Origin: Acinetobacter sp. ANC 3832
GTDB taxonomy: Bacteria; Pseudomonadota; Gammaproteobacteria; Pseudomonadales; Moraxellaceae
NCBI RefSeq assembly: GCF_002135415.1
Contig: NZ_NEGJ01000007.1
Location: 62,001 to 126,000, forward strand
DNA length: 64,000 bases
Direction of reading: 5' to 3'
Positions 1 to 8,606 of the stretch are shown here, piece by piece. The translations under genes and the position numbers were made by a program. The notes under the pieces are model-generated. The model was not told the DNA's origin. It was given only the letters and a program-made list of their open reading frames with translations, and did not search any database. How positions within the stretch are numbered: the first letter of the stretch is position 1; every line of letters begins with the position of its first letter.

Positions 1-470
1 ACTTCTATTGACTCAATTGCATCCGCAGGTACCCAATTCGTATCGCCACGTGTATCACGCTCTCCACGCCAACCGAATCGAACTGAATTTCGTGAATTTA
101 CAGGTTTGCCATCAATCAAAATAAGTGTGTTTTCGGGTCCCATACCACGAATATCAATCTGACGATTATTACCACGTTGTCCTGTTGCACTATTCCCTGT
201 CAAGTTCACACCAGGCATACGACGTAAATATTCTGAAATATCATTTGCAACAGGTAATTTGTCTAAATCCTCTTCCGTAATAATGGATGCACCCAATGAT
301 TGCTTCAATTGTTCTTCTGCAGTCATGACCATTGTTTGTAACTTTACTGGATCTTGATTAATGGCTGTATTTTCACTTGAATTTTCTTGTGAATTTGCAG
401 CTTGAGTTACCCCTAACATCAAGGTGAATACAGAAAGTGATAACACTGATTGGATGATACGATTTGACAT
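1..470 (-). CDS. TonB-dependent siderophore receptor, FepA/PfeA type (partial, N-terminal part)
   Basis: Outer-membrane receptor that would import a ferric catecholate-type siderophore using TonB energy. About 156 codons are visible; the rest lies beyond the left window edge. The start follows from an ATG leading into a signal peptide of about 24 residues (ending GVTQA). After it comes a low-complexity N/E/Q linker, a TonB-box-like stretch (KLQTMVMTAEEQ), and the plug domain with IDIRGMGPENTLILIDG and SRNSVRFGWRGERDTRGD. That last block is characteristic of the FepA/PfeA/PirA group within the TonB receptor family. A Fur box lies about 90 bp upstream, so iron repression is expected. The ligand is not deducible from the plug alone. 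Confidence 0.9.
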   Translation of the reverse strand, partial: MSNRIIQSVLSLSVFTLMLGVTQAANSQENSSENTAINQDPVKLQTMVMTAEEQLKQSLGASIITEEDLDKLPVANDISEYLRRMPGVNLTGNSATGQRGNNRQIDIRGMGPENTLILIDGKPVNSRNSVRFGWRGERDTRGDTNWVPADAIESIE

Positions 471-560
471 TCTGGTAGTCCAAAGTGGCTAAGTTATGAA
501 TAAATATGGAAGATTTATTTACACAGTGTAACAAATATAAATACTATTGCAATTAGTGTT

Positions 561-579
561 GATAATAATTCTCATTAGA
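561..579 (-). promoter_or_regulatory. Fur box upstream of the TonB receptor
   Basis: GATAATAATTCTCATTAGA matches 14 of 19 positions of the classical Fur consensus GATAATGATAATCATTATC. It lies 91 bp upstream of the receptor start in an AT-rich promoter region. The other iron-type gene in the window (PepSY reductase at the right end) has a similar box. Confidence 0.7.
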
Positions 580-713
580 ATTTATCATTTTAATCTAAAA
601 ATATTCAAATAAACTGATCTTTCTTCTTATTATTTAAGGATTTTTTAAGCTAAATTTAATTTTAATAATTTTTTTATTTTGATTTTTTTTAATCAATATT
701 TACATTCTCACAT

Positions 714-742
714 AAAAAAACCTCCAATCCAGGAGGTTTTTT
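714..742. terminator. Rho-independent terminator after nfuA
   Basis: A-tract, CCTCC, six-base loop, GGAGG, T-tract. It works in either orientation by symmetry but sits 18 bp past the nfuA stop, so it mainly serves nfuA on the minus strand. Confidence 0.8.
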
Positions 743-759
743 GATTACAGAGTGAATAC

Positions 760-1398
760 TTATTTAAAGTATGCACCTTCAGCCTGACTATGGTCAGTCT
801 GATCAACCACACGACCTAATTCAGGAATGTGTTGTTTCAAAGTGGTTTCAACACCTTGTTTCAAAGTCACGTCAATCGCTGAACAACCTTGGCAACCACC
901 ACCAAATTTAAGGACTGCAGTTAAGCCATGTTCTTCATCTTGTTCCACTTCAACAAGAGCACAGTTACCGCCATGTCCTGCTAAACCGGGATTAATTTCT
1001 GCTTGAAGAATGTAAGTAATACGTTCTTCAATAGATGCATCTGGTCCAACACGTGGCACTTTAGAATTAGGGGCACGGAAAGTTAGCTGACCACCAAAGC
1101 GATCTTTATTGTAATCAATCACAGCATCTTTTAAGTAAGGAATAGATGGTGCATCGATATAAGCGGCAAAATCTGGATAATCTTGTTTGTAATCTGTTGG
1201 AATAACTTCTTCAGGGGCACTATATGCCATACAACATTCAGCACGCGGCGTTCCTGCATTTTCCACAAAAATACGTACAGCAATGCCAGGAGTATTTTGT
1301 TTTGAAAGCAAATCAAATAAATACTCTTGTCCAGTTGGTGTAATCAATAAATTTGGAATTTCATCTGCAACTGCAGTGTTGATGTTCTCAGTCGACAT
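760..1398 (-). CDS. nfuA: Fe-S biogenesis protein NfuA
   Basis: Carrier that receives a 4Fe-4S cluster and delivers it to apo-enzymes such as aconitase or lipoyl synthase; cytosolic. The 212-aa protein has the two-part NfuA layout: an N-terminal degenerate A-type (HesB-like) domain (about residues 15-105) and a C-terminal Nfu domain holding the cluster-binding CQGC motif at residues 169-172 in the context FGGGCQGCSAIDVTLKQGVE. Length is close to the E. coli protein (191 aa) with a short extension. It is transcribed alone, closed by its own terminator, and diverges from the rhomboid gene. Family membership is secure; targets are inferred from the family. Confidence 0.96.
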   Translation of the reverse strand: MSTENINTAVADEIPNLLITPTGQEYLFDLLSKQNTPGIAVRIFVENAGTPRAECCMAYSAPEEVIPTDYKQDYPDFAAYIDAPSIPYLKDAVIDYNKDRFGGQLTFRAPNSKVPRVGPDASIEERITYILQAEINPGLAGHGGNCALVEVEQDEEHGLTAVLKFGGGCQGCSAIDVTLKQGVETTLKQHIPELGRVVDQTDHSQAEGAYFK

Positions 1399-1554
1399 AT
1401 CATTATCCTCAAGCTGAAGTTGCTATTTTAACTGAAGATGAGGGGCTTTGAGTAAAAATCAACTAAAATTGTCGGAATTAATAAAAAAGTTCATTCTTTA
1501 TGCAAAATAATGGCATGATGTCTCATCATTTTTGCTTTTTTATTAAGGCTTTTT

Positions 1555-2175
1555 ATGCTGGGTTTACCTTTTAATCATACTGTTAGTATTATAATTATTA
1601 CTGTCATCATCTCCTTAATTGCGTTTAGTAATCGAAAGTTAATGGATCGTCTTATCTTTTGGCCACCTGCAATTACACAACGTAGCCAATACGATCGATT
1701 TATTACGCATGGATTTATTCATGCTGATGGTACGCACCTACTCTTCAATATGATCACCCTATTTTTCTTTGGTAGTGTCATTGAAAGTTTTTATCGCCAA
1801 TACCTTTTTGATATGGGCTTCATTTTGTTCTATTTAGGCGGTTTAATTGTCGCTATTTTACCGAGTTATTTAAAACATAAAAATGATACGCATTGGGCAA
1901 GTTTAGGTGCTTCAGGTGCAGTTTCTGCTGTGCTTTTCGCCTACATTTTATTTCAACCGTGGAAGCTTATTTTCGTCTTTTTCATTCCCGTTCCTGCCAT
2001 TATTTTTGCAGTGTTATATGTTGGTTATAGCATTTGGTCAGGTAAAAAGAACAATAGTAATGTAAATCATAGTGCTCATCTTTGGGGAGCTGCTTATGGT
2101 GTTATTATGACCATCATTATTGAACCTCGTATGCTGCCTCATTTCTTACAGCAACTGAGCCAATTACCCTTTTAA
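1555..2175 (+). CDS. Rhomboid-family intramembrane serine protease
   Basis: Membrane protease that cleaves transmembrane substrates inside the bilayer. The 206-aa protein is nearly all hydrophobic (six predicted helices). It shows the family hallmarks: HADGTHLLFNM in the second helix region (H61, N65), the GASG nucleophile motif with Ser120, and the catalytic His175 in HSAHLWGAAYG. The size fits the minimal six-helix bacterial form with no extra cytosolic domain. It is monocistronic, diverges from nfuA, and ends in a strong AT-rich hairpin. The substrate is unknown. Confidence 0.93.
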   Translation: MLGLPFNHTVSIIIITVIISLIAFSNRKLMDRLIFWPPAITQRSQYDRFITHGFIHADGTHLLFNMITLFFFGSVIESFYRQYLFDMGFILFYLGGLIVAILPSYLKHKNDTHWASLGASGAVSAVLFAYILFQPWKLIFVFFIPVPAIIFAVLYVGYSIWSGKKNNSNVNHSAHLWGAAYGVIMTIIIEPRMLPHFLQQLSQLPF

Positions 2176-2201
2176 ATAAAGCATACTCAACAATTCACCT
2201 C

Positions 2202-2234
2202 AAAAAGAAAAGTTTAAATTAAACTTTTCTTTTT
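2202..2234 (+). terminator. Terminator hairpin after the rhomboid gene
   Basis: A 14-bp perfect inverted repeat (AAAAAGAAAAGTTT / AAACTTTTCTTTTT) with a 5-nt loop, 26 bp past the stop. The T-rich 3' arm acts as the U-tract. Confidence 0.7.
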
Positions 2235-2365
2235 ATTCATTTTTAATATACGAATATAAAAATAAATACTCAGTAAAAATTATGTATAAGAATGCTGATT
2301 TAATTATTTATTTATATAAAAATGATCTTTTAATCTAAGACAAAATTTCGAATTAGATCATTTAC

Positions 2366-4042
2366 ATGAAAAGAAAAAACCTAGTGACCGCTATTTCTAT
2401 CGCACTCTTTAGTTTCTATTTAACTGGGTGTAACGACAGTGATTCTCAAGAAAGTAATACTCAAGTTTTAGAACCACAAAAACCAAATGTCCTTTTTATT
2501 ATGGCTGATGATTTAGGTTACTCGGACTTAGGGGCTTTTGGAGGTGAAATTCATACGCCTAATTTAGATGCGTTAACCAATGAAGGTCGTATATTAACTG
2601 ATTACCATACAGCACCAACTTGCTCTCCTACACGCTCCCAACTCCTTTCAGGAACAGACCATCATCAAGCTGGAATTGGCTCAATGGCTGAACTTATACC
2701 CGCACACCTCAAAGGGCAACCGGGATATGAAGGCTATTTAAACAACCGTTCGCTTTCTCTTGCTGAAGTACTGCATGATAATGGCTACAGAACTTATATT
2801 AGTGGTAAATGGCATCTCGGTTTAACCCCTGAAACTAATGCGCATGTAAAAGGTTTTGGTCATTCTTTTACACTATTACAAGGCTTTGATTTACATTATA
2901 AACAAGCACCAATCGGCTATAAACGTAATGCAACTTATACCGAAGATGGTCAAGACGTTCCAATTGCAAAATTACCTGATGATTATTTTTCTACCAACTA
3001 TTACACCGATAAATTATTACAATATTTAGACAGCGATAAAAACTCTAAACAACCCTTCTTTGCTTATGCTGCATATACTGCCCCACATTGGCCGATACAG
3101 GCTCCAAAGGCTTTTAGTGACAGATACAAAGGCGTTTATGATGTTGGATACGATACGATTCGTGAAGCACGCTTAGCAAAACAAAAACAACTGGGAATCA
3201 TACCGAATAATTTTTCGGCTGCTATTCCTATTGATAGTCAAAATGCCCCTGCTCAATCAGGAAAATGGAATGAATTAACAGCCGAGCAAAAAGCTATTGA
3301 AGCCCGAAAAATGGAAATTTATGCTGGTATGGTTGAAAATTTAGATTATAACATTGGTCGAATTATTCAGCATTTAAAAGCCACTGGTCAATATGAAAAT
3401 ACTTTAATCTTTTTTGTTTCTGATAATGGTGCAGAAGGCTCTGCTGGTAGCGCTAATGCAGAGGCTCAAGTCGATAACTCACTGAATGGTCTAGGTACAG
3501 AAAACTCCTACACATTCATTGGCCCACGTTGGGCAGAAGTCAGTACAACCCCCTTCCACTTATGGAAAGGAACCGCAGGTGAAGGAGGTACGACAGCTCC
3601 TGCTATTGTGAAACTTCCAAATCAAAAAGGTTCAGAAGCTAAATATCATGGATTTGCATCTGTTTTAGATATACTTCCAACCGTACTTGAATATGCAAAT
3701 ATTGCTGTACCCAAAGATCAATATAAAGGGCGTCAGATTAATAATCCTACTGGCTACTCATGGAAACCGACACTCGAAAATAAAAGTAAAACCATTCGGC
3801 CTGTCGATTTCAGCTTTGCAGATGAACTTCATGGTAATAAATATGCCAAACAAGGAGATTGGAAAATTGCCTTACAAGCGAATGCAAATTTAGGCACAGG
3901 TAAATGGGAACTTTATAATATTAAAGATGATCGCGGTGAAAGAAATAATTTAGCAGATGTCTATCCTGATCAAGTAAGTAAACTCGCCGAAGTCTATAAA
4001 AAATATACGCAACAAAATGGTGTCTTGGAATATAAACAATGA
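2366..4042 (+). CDS. Lipoprotein arylsulfatase (type I, Cys-type)
   Basis: Hydrolyses sulfate esters and would release sulfate outside the cytoplasm. Lipobox LTGC with Cys22 predicts a lipid anchor, followed by an N/D/S/E-rich linker and a full alkaline-phosphatase-fold sulfatase. Metal-binding MADDLGYSDLG lies at residues 46-55. The signature CSPTR at residues 86-90 has the cysteine that is oxidised to formylglycine. GKWHLG and VSDNG follow. The 558-aa length is normal for AtsA-type enzymes. Its stop overlaps the start of the next gene, an FGE homologue, by 4 bp (ATGA), so the enzyme and its presumed activator are translationally coupled. The substrate is unknown; sulfur scavenging is a plausible role. 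Confidence 0.94.
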   Translation: MKRKNLVTAISIALFSFYLTGCNDSDSQESNTQVLEPQKPNVLFIMADDLGYSDLGAFGGEIHTPNLDALTNEGRILTDYHTAPTCSPTRSQLLSGTDHHQAGIGSMAELIPAHLKGQPGYEGYLNNRSLSLAEVLHDNGYRTYISGKWHLGLTPETNAHVKGFGHSFTLLQGFDLHYKQAPIGYKRNATYTEDGQDVPIAKLPDDYFSTNYYTDKLLQYLDSDKNSKQPFFAYAAYTAPHWPIQAPKAFSDRYKGVYDVGYDTIREARLAKQKQLGIIPNNFSAAIPIDSQNAPAQSGKWNELTAEQKAIEARKMEIYAGMVENLDYNIGRIIQHLKATGQYENTLIFFVSDNGAEGSAGSANAEAQVDNSLNGLGTENSYTFIGPRWAEVSTTPFHLWKGTAGEGGTTAPAIVKLPNQKGSEAKYHGFASVLDILPTVLEYANIAVPKDQYKGRQINNPTGYSWKPTLENKSKTIRPVDFSFADELHGNKYAKQGDWKIALQANANLGTGKWELYNIKDDRGERNNLADVYPDQVSKLAEVYKKYTQQNGVLEYKQ

Positions 4043-5019
4043 GATTGAAAAATATCTTATGGATGAGTTGCAGCTTGCTTATCGCAGGCTGTCACTTCTC
4101 AAACGCCAAGCCAGAAAATGTGCAATTCAATGAATTAAAACTTGGTAACATTCAAAATTGCAAAAAGTATTCAGGGCTTCCAGAAAACTGGTTAAAAGAC
4201 AAACATGCGGGTATGGTGTGGATTCCATCAGGTTCATTCAATTTGGGTTCAGACCTTGCTTATCCAGATGAAATTAACTTTGGCAAAAAACAAAGATCTG
4301 TACAAGGCTTTTGGATAGACCAAACTGAAGTCACTATTGCGCAATTTCAAAAATTTGTTGAAGCCACACATTATATTACTGATGCAGAAAAGCAAAATGA
4401 AGCCGCTGTTTTTAGCCCTGATATTAAGAATCCTCAACAATGGTGGCAATTAAAATCAGGTTATACATGGAAGTCACCTTATGGGCGAAATGGACAACAC
4501 CTTAATCTTGCTGAACCAGTACGGTACGTGACAAAAAATGATGCTGAACATTATGCCGTCTGGTTAAACCATCAATTGCCTTCGGAATTAGAATGGGAAT
4601 ATGCCGCAAAGGCCAATACTCAGCATGATGTTGCAATGCATGATGAGCCTAAAAATGCAGATCATCCAGTCGCAAATTATTGGCAGGGTGAGTTTCCTTT
4701 TCAAAATTTAAATCAAGATCAATTTAAAGATGTTGCACCCGTTGGGTGCTTTCCAGCCAATTCATTCAAACTTTACGACATGATTGGGAATGTTTGGGAA
4801 TGGACAACTTCGCCATACACTGGTGCACATGATCAGCATATGGGAGATTATCAACATTTACGTCATCAACCTATTCAGGCTCAAACCTTTGTTATAAAAG
4901 GCGGTTCATTTTTATGTGCCAATAATTATTGTGCAAGATTTAGAACAAGTAGTCGTCATCCTCAAGAGCTTGATTTAGCGACATCACATGTGGGATTTAG
5001 AACAATTTCTAAAAATTAA
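4039..5019 (+). CDS. Formylglycine-generating enzyme (sulfatase-modifying factor) homologue, predicted lipoprotein
   Basis: Member of the FGE-sulfatase family that converts the sulfatase motif cysteine to formylglycine. The 326-aa protein starts with a lipoprotein signal (LLIAGC, Cys18). The FGE fold follows: GMVWIPSGSFNLGSD near residue 55, the DQTEVTIAQFQKFV block, EWEYAAKA, and GNVWEWTTS. Near the end it keeps the paired cysteines of aerobic, copper-dependent FGEs: Cys293 and Cys298 in GGSFLCANNYCARFRTSSRH. It is coupled to the sulfatase gene by a 4-bp overlap. Export is unusual, because bacterial FGEs are generally thought of as cytosolic; copper would be easier to get in the periplasm. 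Function is inferred from family and context. Confidence 0.9.
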   Translation: MRLKNILWMSCSLLIAGCHFSNAKPENVQFNELKLGNIQNCKKYSGLPENWLKDKHAGMVWIPSGSFNLGSDLAYPDEINFGKKQRSVQGFWIDQTEVTIAQFQKFVEATHYITDAEKQNEAAVFSPDIKNPQQWWQLKSGYTWKSPYGRNGQHLNLAEPVRYVTKNDAEHYAVWLNHQLPSELEWEYAAKANTQHDVAMHDEPKNADHPVANYWQGEFPFQNLNQDQFKDVAPVGCFPANSFKLYDMIGNVWEWTTSPYTGAHDQHMGDYQHLRHQPIQAQTFVIKGGSFLCANNYCARFRTSSRHPQELDLATSHVGFRTISKN

Positions 5020-5085
5020 TACTAAGGCTAAAAACTGAGATGTGCATTTTGACGTGCTATAAACATTCAGTATCATTATTGCTTT

Positions 5086-5120
5086 CTCTTTATTTTTCTC
5101 CTCCAAAGTTAAATAAAGAG
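5086..5120 (+). terminator. Possible terminator hairpin after the sulfatase/FGE operon
   Basis: Ten-bp inverted repeat CTCTTTATTT / AAATAAAGAG with a 15-nt loop, 67 bp after the FGE stop. There is no clean T-tract on the 3' side, so its terminator function is uncertain. Confidence 0.35.
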
Positions 5121-5267
5121 GCTTGATTCACAATATTCATTCTCAATTTAAAACATCCTTAAACAAAATGATTCAATTTTGGAAGTTAATGCCAACCCAA
5201 AGCTTAACTTGGCATAGATAATGTATACATCTGTATATTAATGCAAAAATAAAACGAGAGATTTCGC

Positions 5268-6809
5268 ATGTCCAATTCATTAGATGGTTTACAATTCCTT
5301 ATCGATCCTACAACAGGAAAGCCCAGTACGTCCACGATTGGCAAAGAAATCATCTCAGAAGCTTTATCCATTGTTGATCATCAAAGCTCTCAGCAAGCAT
5401 TAGAAGAAAAGAACTGGCGTAAAAATTATCCTCGTTATTTTAAAGCGCTTGTAACTCAAGGTATTCGTTCAGTCAACAACCCCATTACCATTGCTAAACA
5501 AGGCTTACACAAAGCACAAAATAGTTTTGAGTTTTATCGTGAAGGACAAAAGTATTTATTAAAAGATGTGATGGAGCTTTCTGGAATTGCAAAGCTCTAT
5601 AGCATTAAAGTACAAGGGCAAAGTCAGGCTGAACCTGAATGGTATGTTCCCTATCATGGGCAAAAACTTCAAGGTCAATCACTGCTTAATCAAATTCAAA
5701 AATGGCAAGATACGGGTATTATTGAACCCAGTCATGCGCAGGCTTTACGTGAGGTCAATGCGCATCCCGAATGGTTTGATTTATCAGATCGTACAATGGT
5801 GCTATTTGGCGCAGGTTCAGAAGCAGGACCGCTCACATGGTTAGCTAAATGGAAAGCCAATATTGTGGCAATTGACTTAGCCAATGAAAAGGTTTGGGAA
5901 AGAATTTTAAATACAGTACAACAAGGCAATGCCACTTTATATGCGCCTTGTCTGGAAAACTTAGCTGAAGACACTCCCATTGAGATTTTAAAAACTAAAC
6001 TCGGTGCAAATCTACTCACTCAAATTCCAGAAATTACACATTGGCTTGCTCAGAATCCACATAAACTAGATTTGGCTGCAATTGCCTATTTAGATGGTGA
6101 AAAGCATGTGCGTGTATCCGTAGCAATGGACAGTATTATGAGTTATATCAGTGCGCAAAAACCTGATTCTTCTCTCATGTATATGTGTACTCCAACCGAT
6201 GTTTATGCTGTACCCAAAGAAGTCATTGAAGGATCAACTGAAAAATTTCAACAGCGGTCAAAAGTTGAAAAGCTTTTAAGTAAAGGTATTTCAACAATAT
6301 CCATGAGGCAATTTTTTAAAGACAATAACCAAAAACTGATCAGTTCTGATAATGGTCAAGCATATGGTATTGCAGATTGTCTTGTGGTTGAACAAGGACC
6401 GAATTACGCCTTAGCAAAACGAATTCAACAATGGCGTGCGACTTTAGCTCGTCATCAAGGTCAACGTGTCAGTATCAATATTGCACCCTCAACCACTACC
6501 CATTCTGTAACCAAGAATCCATTACTCAAAGCTGCATTTAATGGTGCAAATTTATTTGATGTCGAGGCATTTAAACCTGAAACTACCAATGCGATTATGG
6601 CGGCATTATGGGTGCACGATTTACGTAATCCAAAATCAGTGGCAAACCCTGAAACCACAATGAATCATCCTTTAGAGCTGATGATGGAAGGTGCGAATCA
6701 TGGAGGCTTATGGCGTGTTGCTTATTTAGCACGTACTGCCCTGCCTTTTGCTGCTATTTATGGTTTTGCGACAGATAAATTGCCTTTGCATAAAATACTG
6801 AAAAAGTAA
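5268..6809 (+). CDS. Conserved-looking 513-aa protein of unknown function with a Rossmann-like motif
   Basis: I do not recognise a named family. The protein is soluble with no signal peptide or membrane helix. A glycine-rich segment MVLFGAGSEAGPLTWLAKW followed by ANIVAIDLAN (residues about 177-207) reads like a dinucleotide- or SAM-binding Rossmann turn with an acidic residue at the end of strand two. The C-terminal third holds conserved-looking blocks VFNGANLFDVEAFKPETTNA-like text and NHPLELMMEGANHGGLWRVAYLARTALPF. It is a single gene closed by a strong terminator, upstream of a dispersed repeat. Codon use looks like the neighbours'. It may be a dehydrogenase/reductase-like or methyltransferase-like enzyme, but that is a guess. 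Confidence 0.75.
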   Translation: MSNSLDGLQFLIDPTTGKPSTSTIGKEIISEALSIVDHQSSQQALEEKNWRKNYPRYFKALVTQGIRSVNNPITIAKQGLHKAQNSFEFYREGQKYLLKDVMELSGIAKLYSIKVQGQSQAEPEWYVPYHGQKLQGQSLLNQIQKWQDTGIIEPSHAQALREVNAHPEWFDLSDRTMVLFGAGSEAGPLTWLAKWKANIVAIDLANEKVWERILNTVQQGNATLYAPCLENLAEDTPIEILKTKLGANLLTQIPEITHWLAQNPHKLDLAAIAYLDGEKHVRVSVAMDSIMSYISAQKPDSSLMYMCTPTDVYAVPKEVIEGSTEKFQQRSKVEKLLSKGISTISMRQFFKDNNQKLISSDNGQAYGIADCLVVEQGPNYALAKRIQQWRATLARHQGQRVSINIAPSTTTHSVTKNPLLKAAFNGANLFDVEAFKPETTNAIMAALWVHDLRNPKSVANPETTMNHPLELMMEGANHGGLWRVAYLARTALPFAAIYGFATDKLPLHKILKK

Positions 6810-6825
6810 CAGTTTGCTTTCAGTG

Positions 6826-6855
6826 AAAAGCCAGTGAATGATTCACTGGCTTTTT
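6826..6855 (+). terminator. Strong Rho-independent terminator
   Basis: Near-perfect 14-bp inverted repeat around GCCAGTGAAT / ATTCACTGGC, preceded by AAAA and followed by TTTTT, 17 bp past the stop of the 513-aa gene. Confidence 0.85.
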
Positions 6856-6891
6856 ATAATTTTGACAAATTTTAATTCAATCAATATCAGA

Positions 6892-7095
6892 TCTCTTGCA
6901 TAAGTCAGATTTTAATCAATATTTGTACATAATGGATGTCCCCCCTCTTCTTTTTAAAGAGAGGGTTAGGGAGAGGATAATTTTTTTGATTCACCCTCAT
7001 TCTAACCTTCTCCCAAAGGGAGAAGGAACATTCAATCTTAACCAAATATCATTTTCACTTATAAAATTTTGTTTATTTCTCTACTTTATCCCTAG
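6892..7095 (+). repeat. Dispersed ~200-bp repeat, copy 1 (MITE-like)
   Basis: Starts TCTCTTGCATAAGTCAG and contains two G/C-rich hairpin arms (CCCTCTTC..GAGAGGG and CCTTCTCCC..GGGAGAAGG) separated by GATTCACCCTCAT. An inverted copy with the same order of blocks lies at about 29177-29385, including matching outer flanks (ATTTTCACTTATAAA). Outer ends resemble short inverted repeats around TTGCATAAG. No coding capacity is evident; the ORF that crosses it reads the repeat. Confidence 0.75.
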
Positions 7096-7107
7096 GTCTA
7101 TTGATAT

Positions 7108-8433
7108 TTAAATCCCTAAAGATAAGTATTTTTGCATCTCATCTTGAGGAACCATACCTCCACCTGTTGCCCAAACAATATGGGTCGCTTGAGCCAATTG
7201 TCTCATTGAAATCTGATGGAGTTCCAAGTATTCAGGTTGATTGTGTATATGAATAGGTCCCATCATTCCTGCAACGGCTGAAGGTTCTAATTGAATATTT
7301 TCAGTTTGGTTCAATAAAGCAATTAAATTGAATAAGCGTTGATCATCAATACTATAATAAGCATCGATGAGCTTTTCCATTGCCCGCCCAACAAAACCTG
7401 ATGGTCGTCCTACAGCTAAACCATCTGCTACCGTTTTATTATCAATCCCAATATCATTCACAGCAATCTGATCATGTAAACCTGTATAAATACCCAACAA
7501 CATACATGGCGAATGCGTTGGCTCGGCAAAAATACAATGTACATGCTCACCAAAAGCCAACTTCAAACCAAATGTAACACCACCCGGTCCACCACCAACT
7601 CCACAAGGTAAATAAACAAAAAGTGGATGATCAGCATCAACTTGGACCTGTTGTTCAATCAATTGCTGTTTAAGTCTTAAACCTGCAACGGCATAACCTA
7701 AAAATAAGGTTGTAGAGTTTTCATCATCAATAAAAAAACAATTCGGATCTTGCTCTGCAACTTTGCGCCCTTCTTCAACCGCAACACCATAATCACTCGC
7801 ATATTCGACAACATTAACACCTAATGCACGTAGTTTGTCTTTCTTCCATTGTCGTGCATCCGCAGACATATGAACGCTGACACGAAAACCCAGTTGAGCA
7901 CTCATAATCCCAATCGACAGTCCAAGATTTCCCGTTGAACCCACTGCAATTTGGTAATCTTGAAAAAACTCACGTGCCTTATCAGAATCCAATTGACGAT
8001 AATCATCATCCAACTTCAAAATGCCTGCTTGTAAGGCTAGTTTTTCTGCATGTGCAAGAACTTCGTAGATGCCACCGCGCGCTTTAATCGAGCCAGAAAT
8101 AGGCAAATGACTGTCTTTTTTTAAGTACCATGCACCACTTTGTTCTCGTTGTAATGGTTCAGATAATGTTTTTTGCATTGTTGGAATATGAACCAATTCT
8201 GATTCAATTTTTCCGAATGTACGCCGTGTTTCTGGAAATACCTGTGCCAGATAAGGAGCAAAACGACTAAGACGTGCTTCTGCATCTTCCACATCTTGTA
8301 AAGTTAAGCCGACTTGAGCCAATCCAACATCAATTGAATAACGCTCAGGTTTAAACCAAAAAATTTCTTGATAGCGTTGTAAGGACTGAATCAAAGGGTC
8401 GTGTTGTAGAGATTGCAGATTCAACGTGGTCAT
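7108..8433 (-). CDS. dsdA: D-serine ammonia-lyase (D-serine dehydratase)
   Basis: PLP enzyme converting D-serine to pyruvate and ammonia. At 441 aa it matches E. coli DsdA (442 aa). The Schiff-base lysine is Lys117 in [11 protein letters not shown], and the phosphate-binding loop is [11 protein letters not shown]. The C-terminal PLP-contact glycines appear in [10 protein letters not shown]. No dsdC-type regulator or D-serine transporter is adjacent. The gene stands alone between the dispersed repeat and the Pit gene, so it probably serves detoxification or use of environmental D-serine. Identity rests on near full-length motif agreement. Confidence 0.95.
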   Translation of the reverse strand: MTTLNLQSLQHDPLIQSLQRYQEIFWFKPERYSIDVGLAQVGLTLQDVEDAEARLSRFAPYLAQVFPETRRTFGKIESELVHIPTMQKTLSEPLQREQSGAWYLKKDSHLPISGSIKARGGIYEVLAHAEKLALQAGILKLDDDYRQLDSDKAREFFQDYQIAVGSTGNLGLSIGIMSAQLGFRVSVHMSADARQWKKDKLRALGVNVVEYASDYGVAVEEGRKVAEQDPNCFFIDDENSTTLFLGYAVAGLRLKQQLIEQQVQVDADHPLFVYLPCGVGGGPGGVTFGLKLAFGEHVHCIFAEPTHSPCMLLGIYTGLHDQIAVNDIGIDNKTVADGLAVGRPSGFVGRAMEKLIDAYYSIDDQRLFNLIALLNQTENIQLEPSAVAGMMGPIHIHNQPEYLELHQISMRQLAQATHIVWATGGGMVPQDEMQKYLSLGI

Positions 8434-8564
8434 AAAAAGGCAGCTACATCAAATAAGAATGAATTAAGCTTACATTAACAAAAAACTTGATATTTTTATA
8501 TCGTCTTAGAAAACATCTTATAACTAGTTTTAACTTTCTTTTTAGATAAAAGTTAAGGGCGTAA

Positions 8565-8588
8565 AAAAGGTCGCTATTGCGACCTTTT
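8565..8588 (-). terminator. Rho-independent terminator after the Pit gene
   Basis: AAAAGGTCGC / GCGACCTTTT perfect 10-bp inverted repeat with a TATT loop, 18 bp past the pit stop; bidirectional by composition. Confidence 0.85.
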
Positions 8589-8606
8589 CAATACATTCTA
8601 GAAGGA

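Noticed and set aside
6896..7111. 71-codon plus-strand ORF
   Set aside because: It reads straight through the dispersed repeat (copy 1), including its hairpins, and has no ribosome-binding site.
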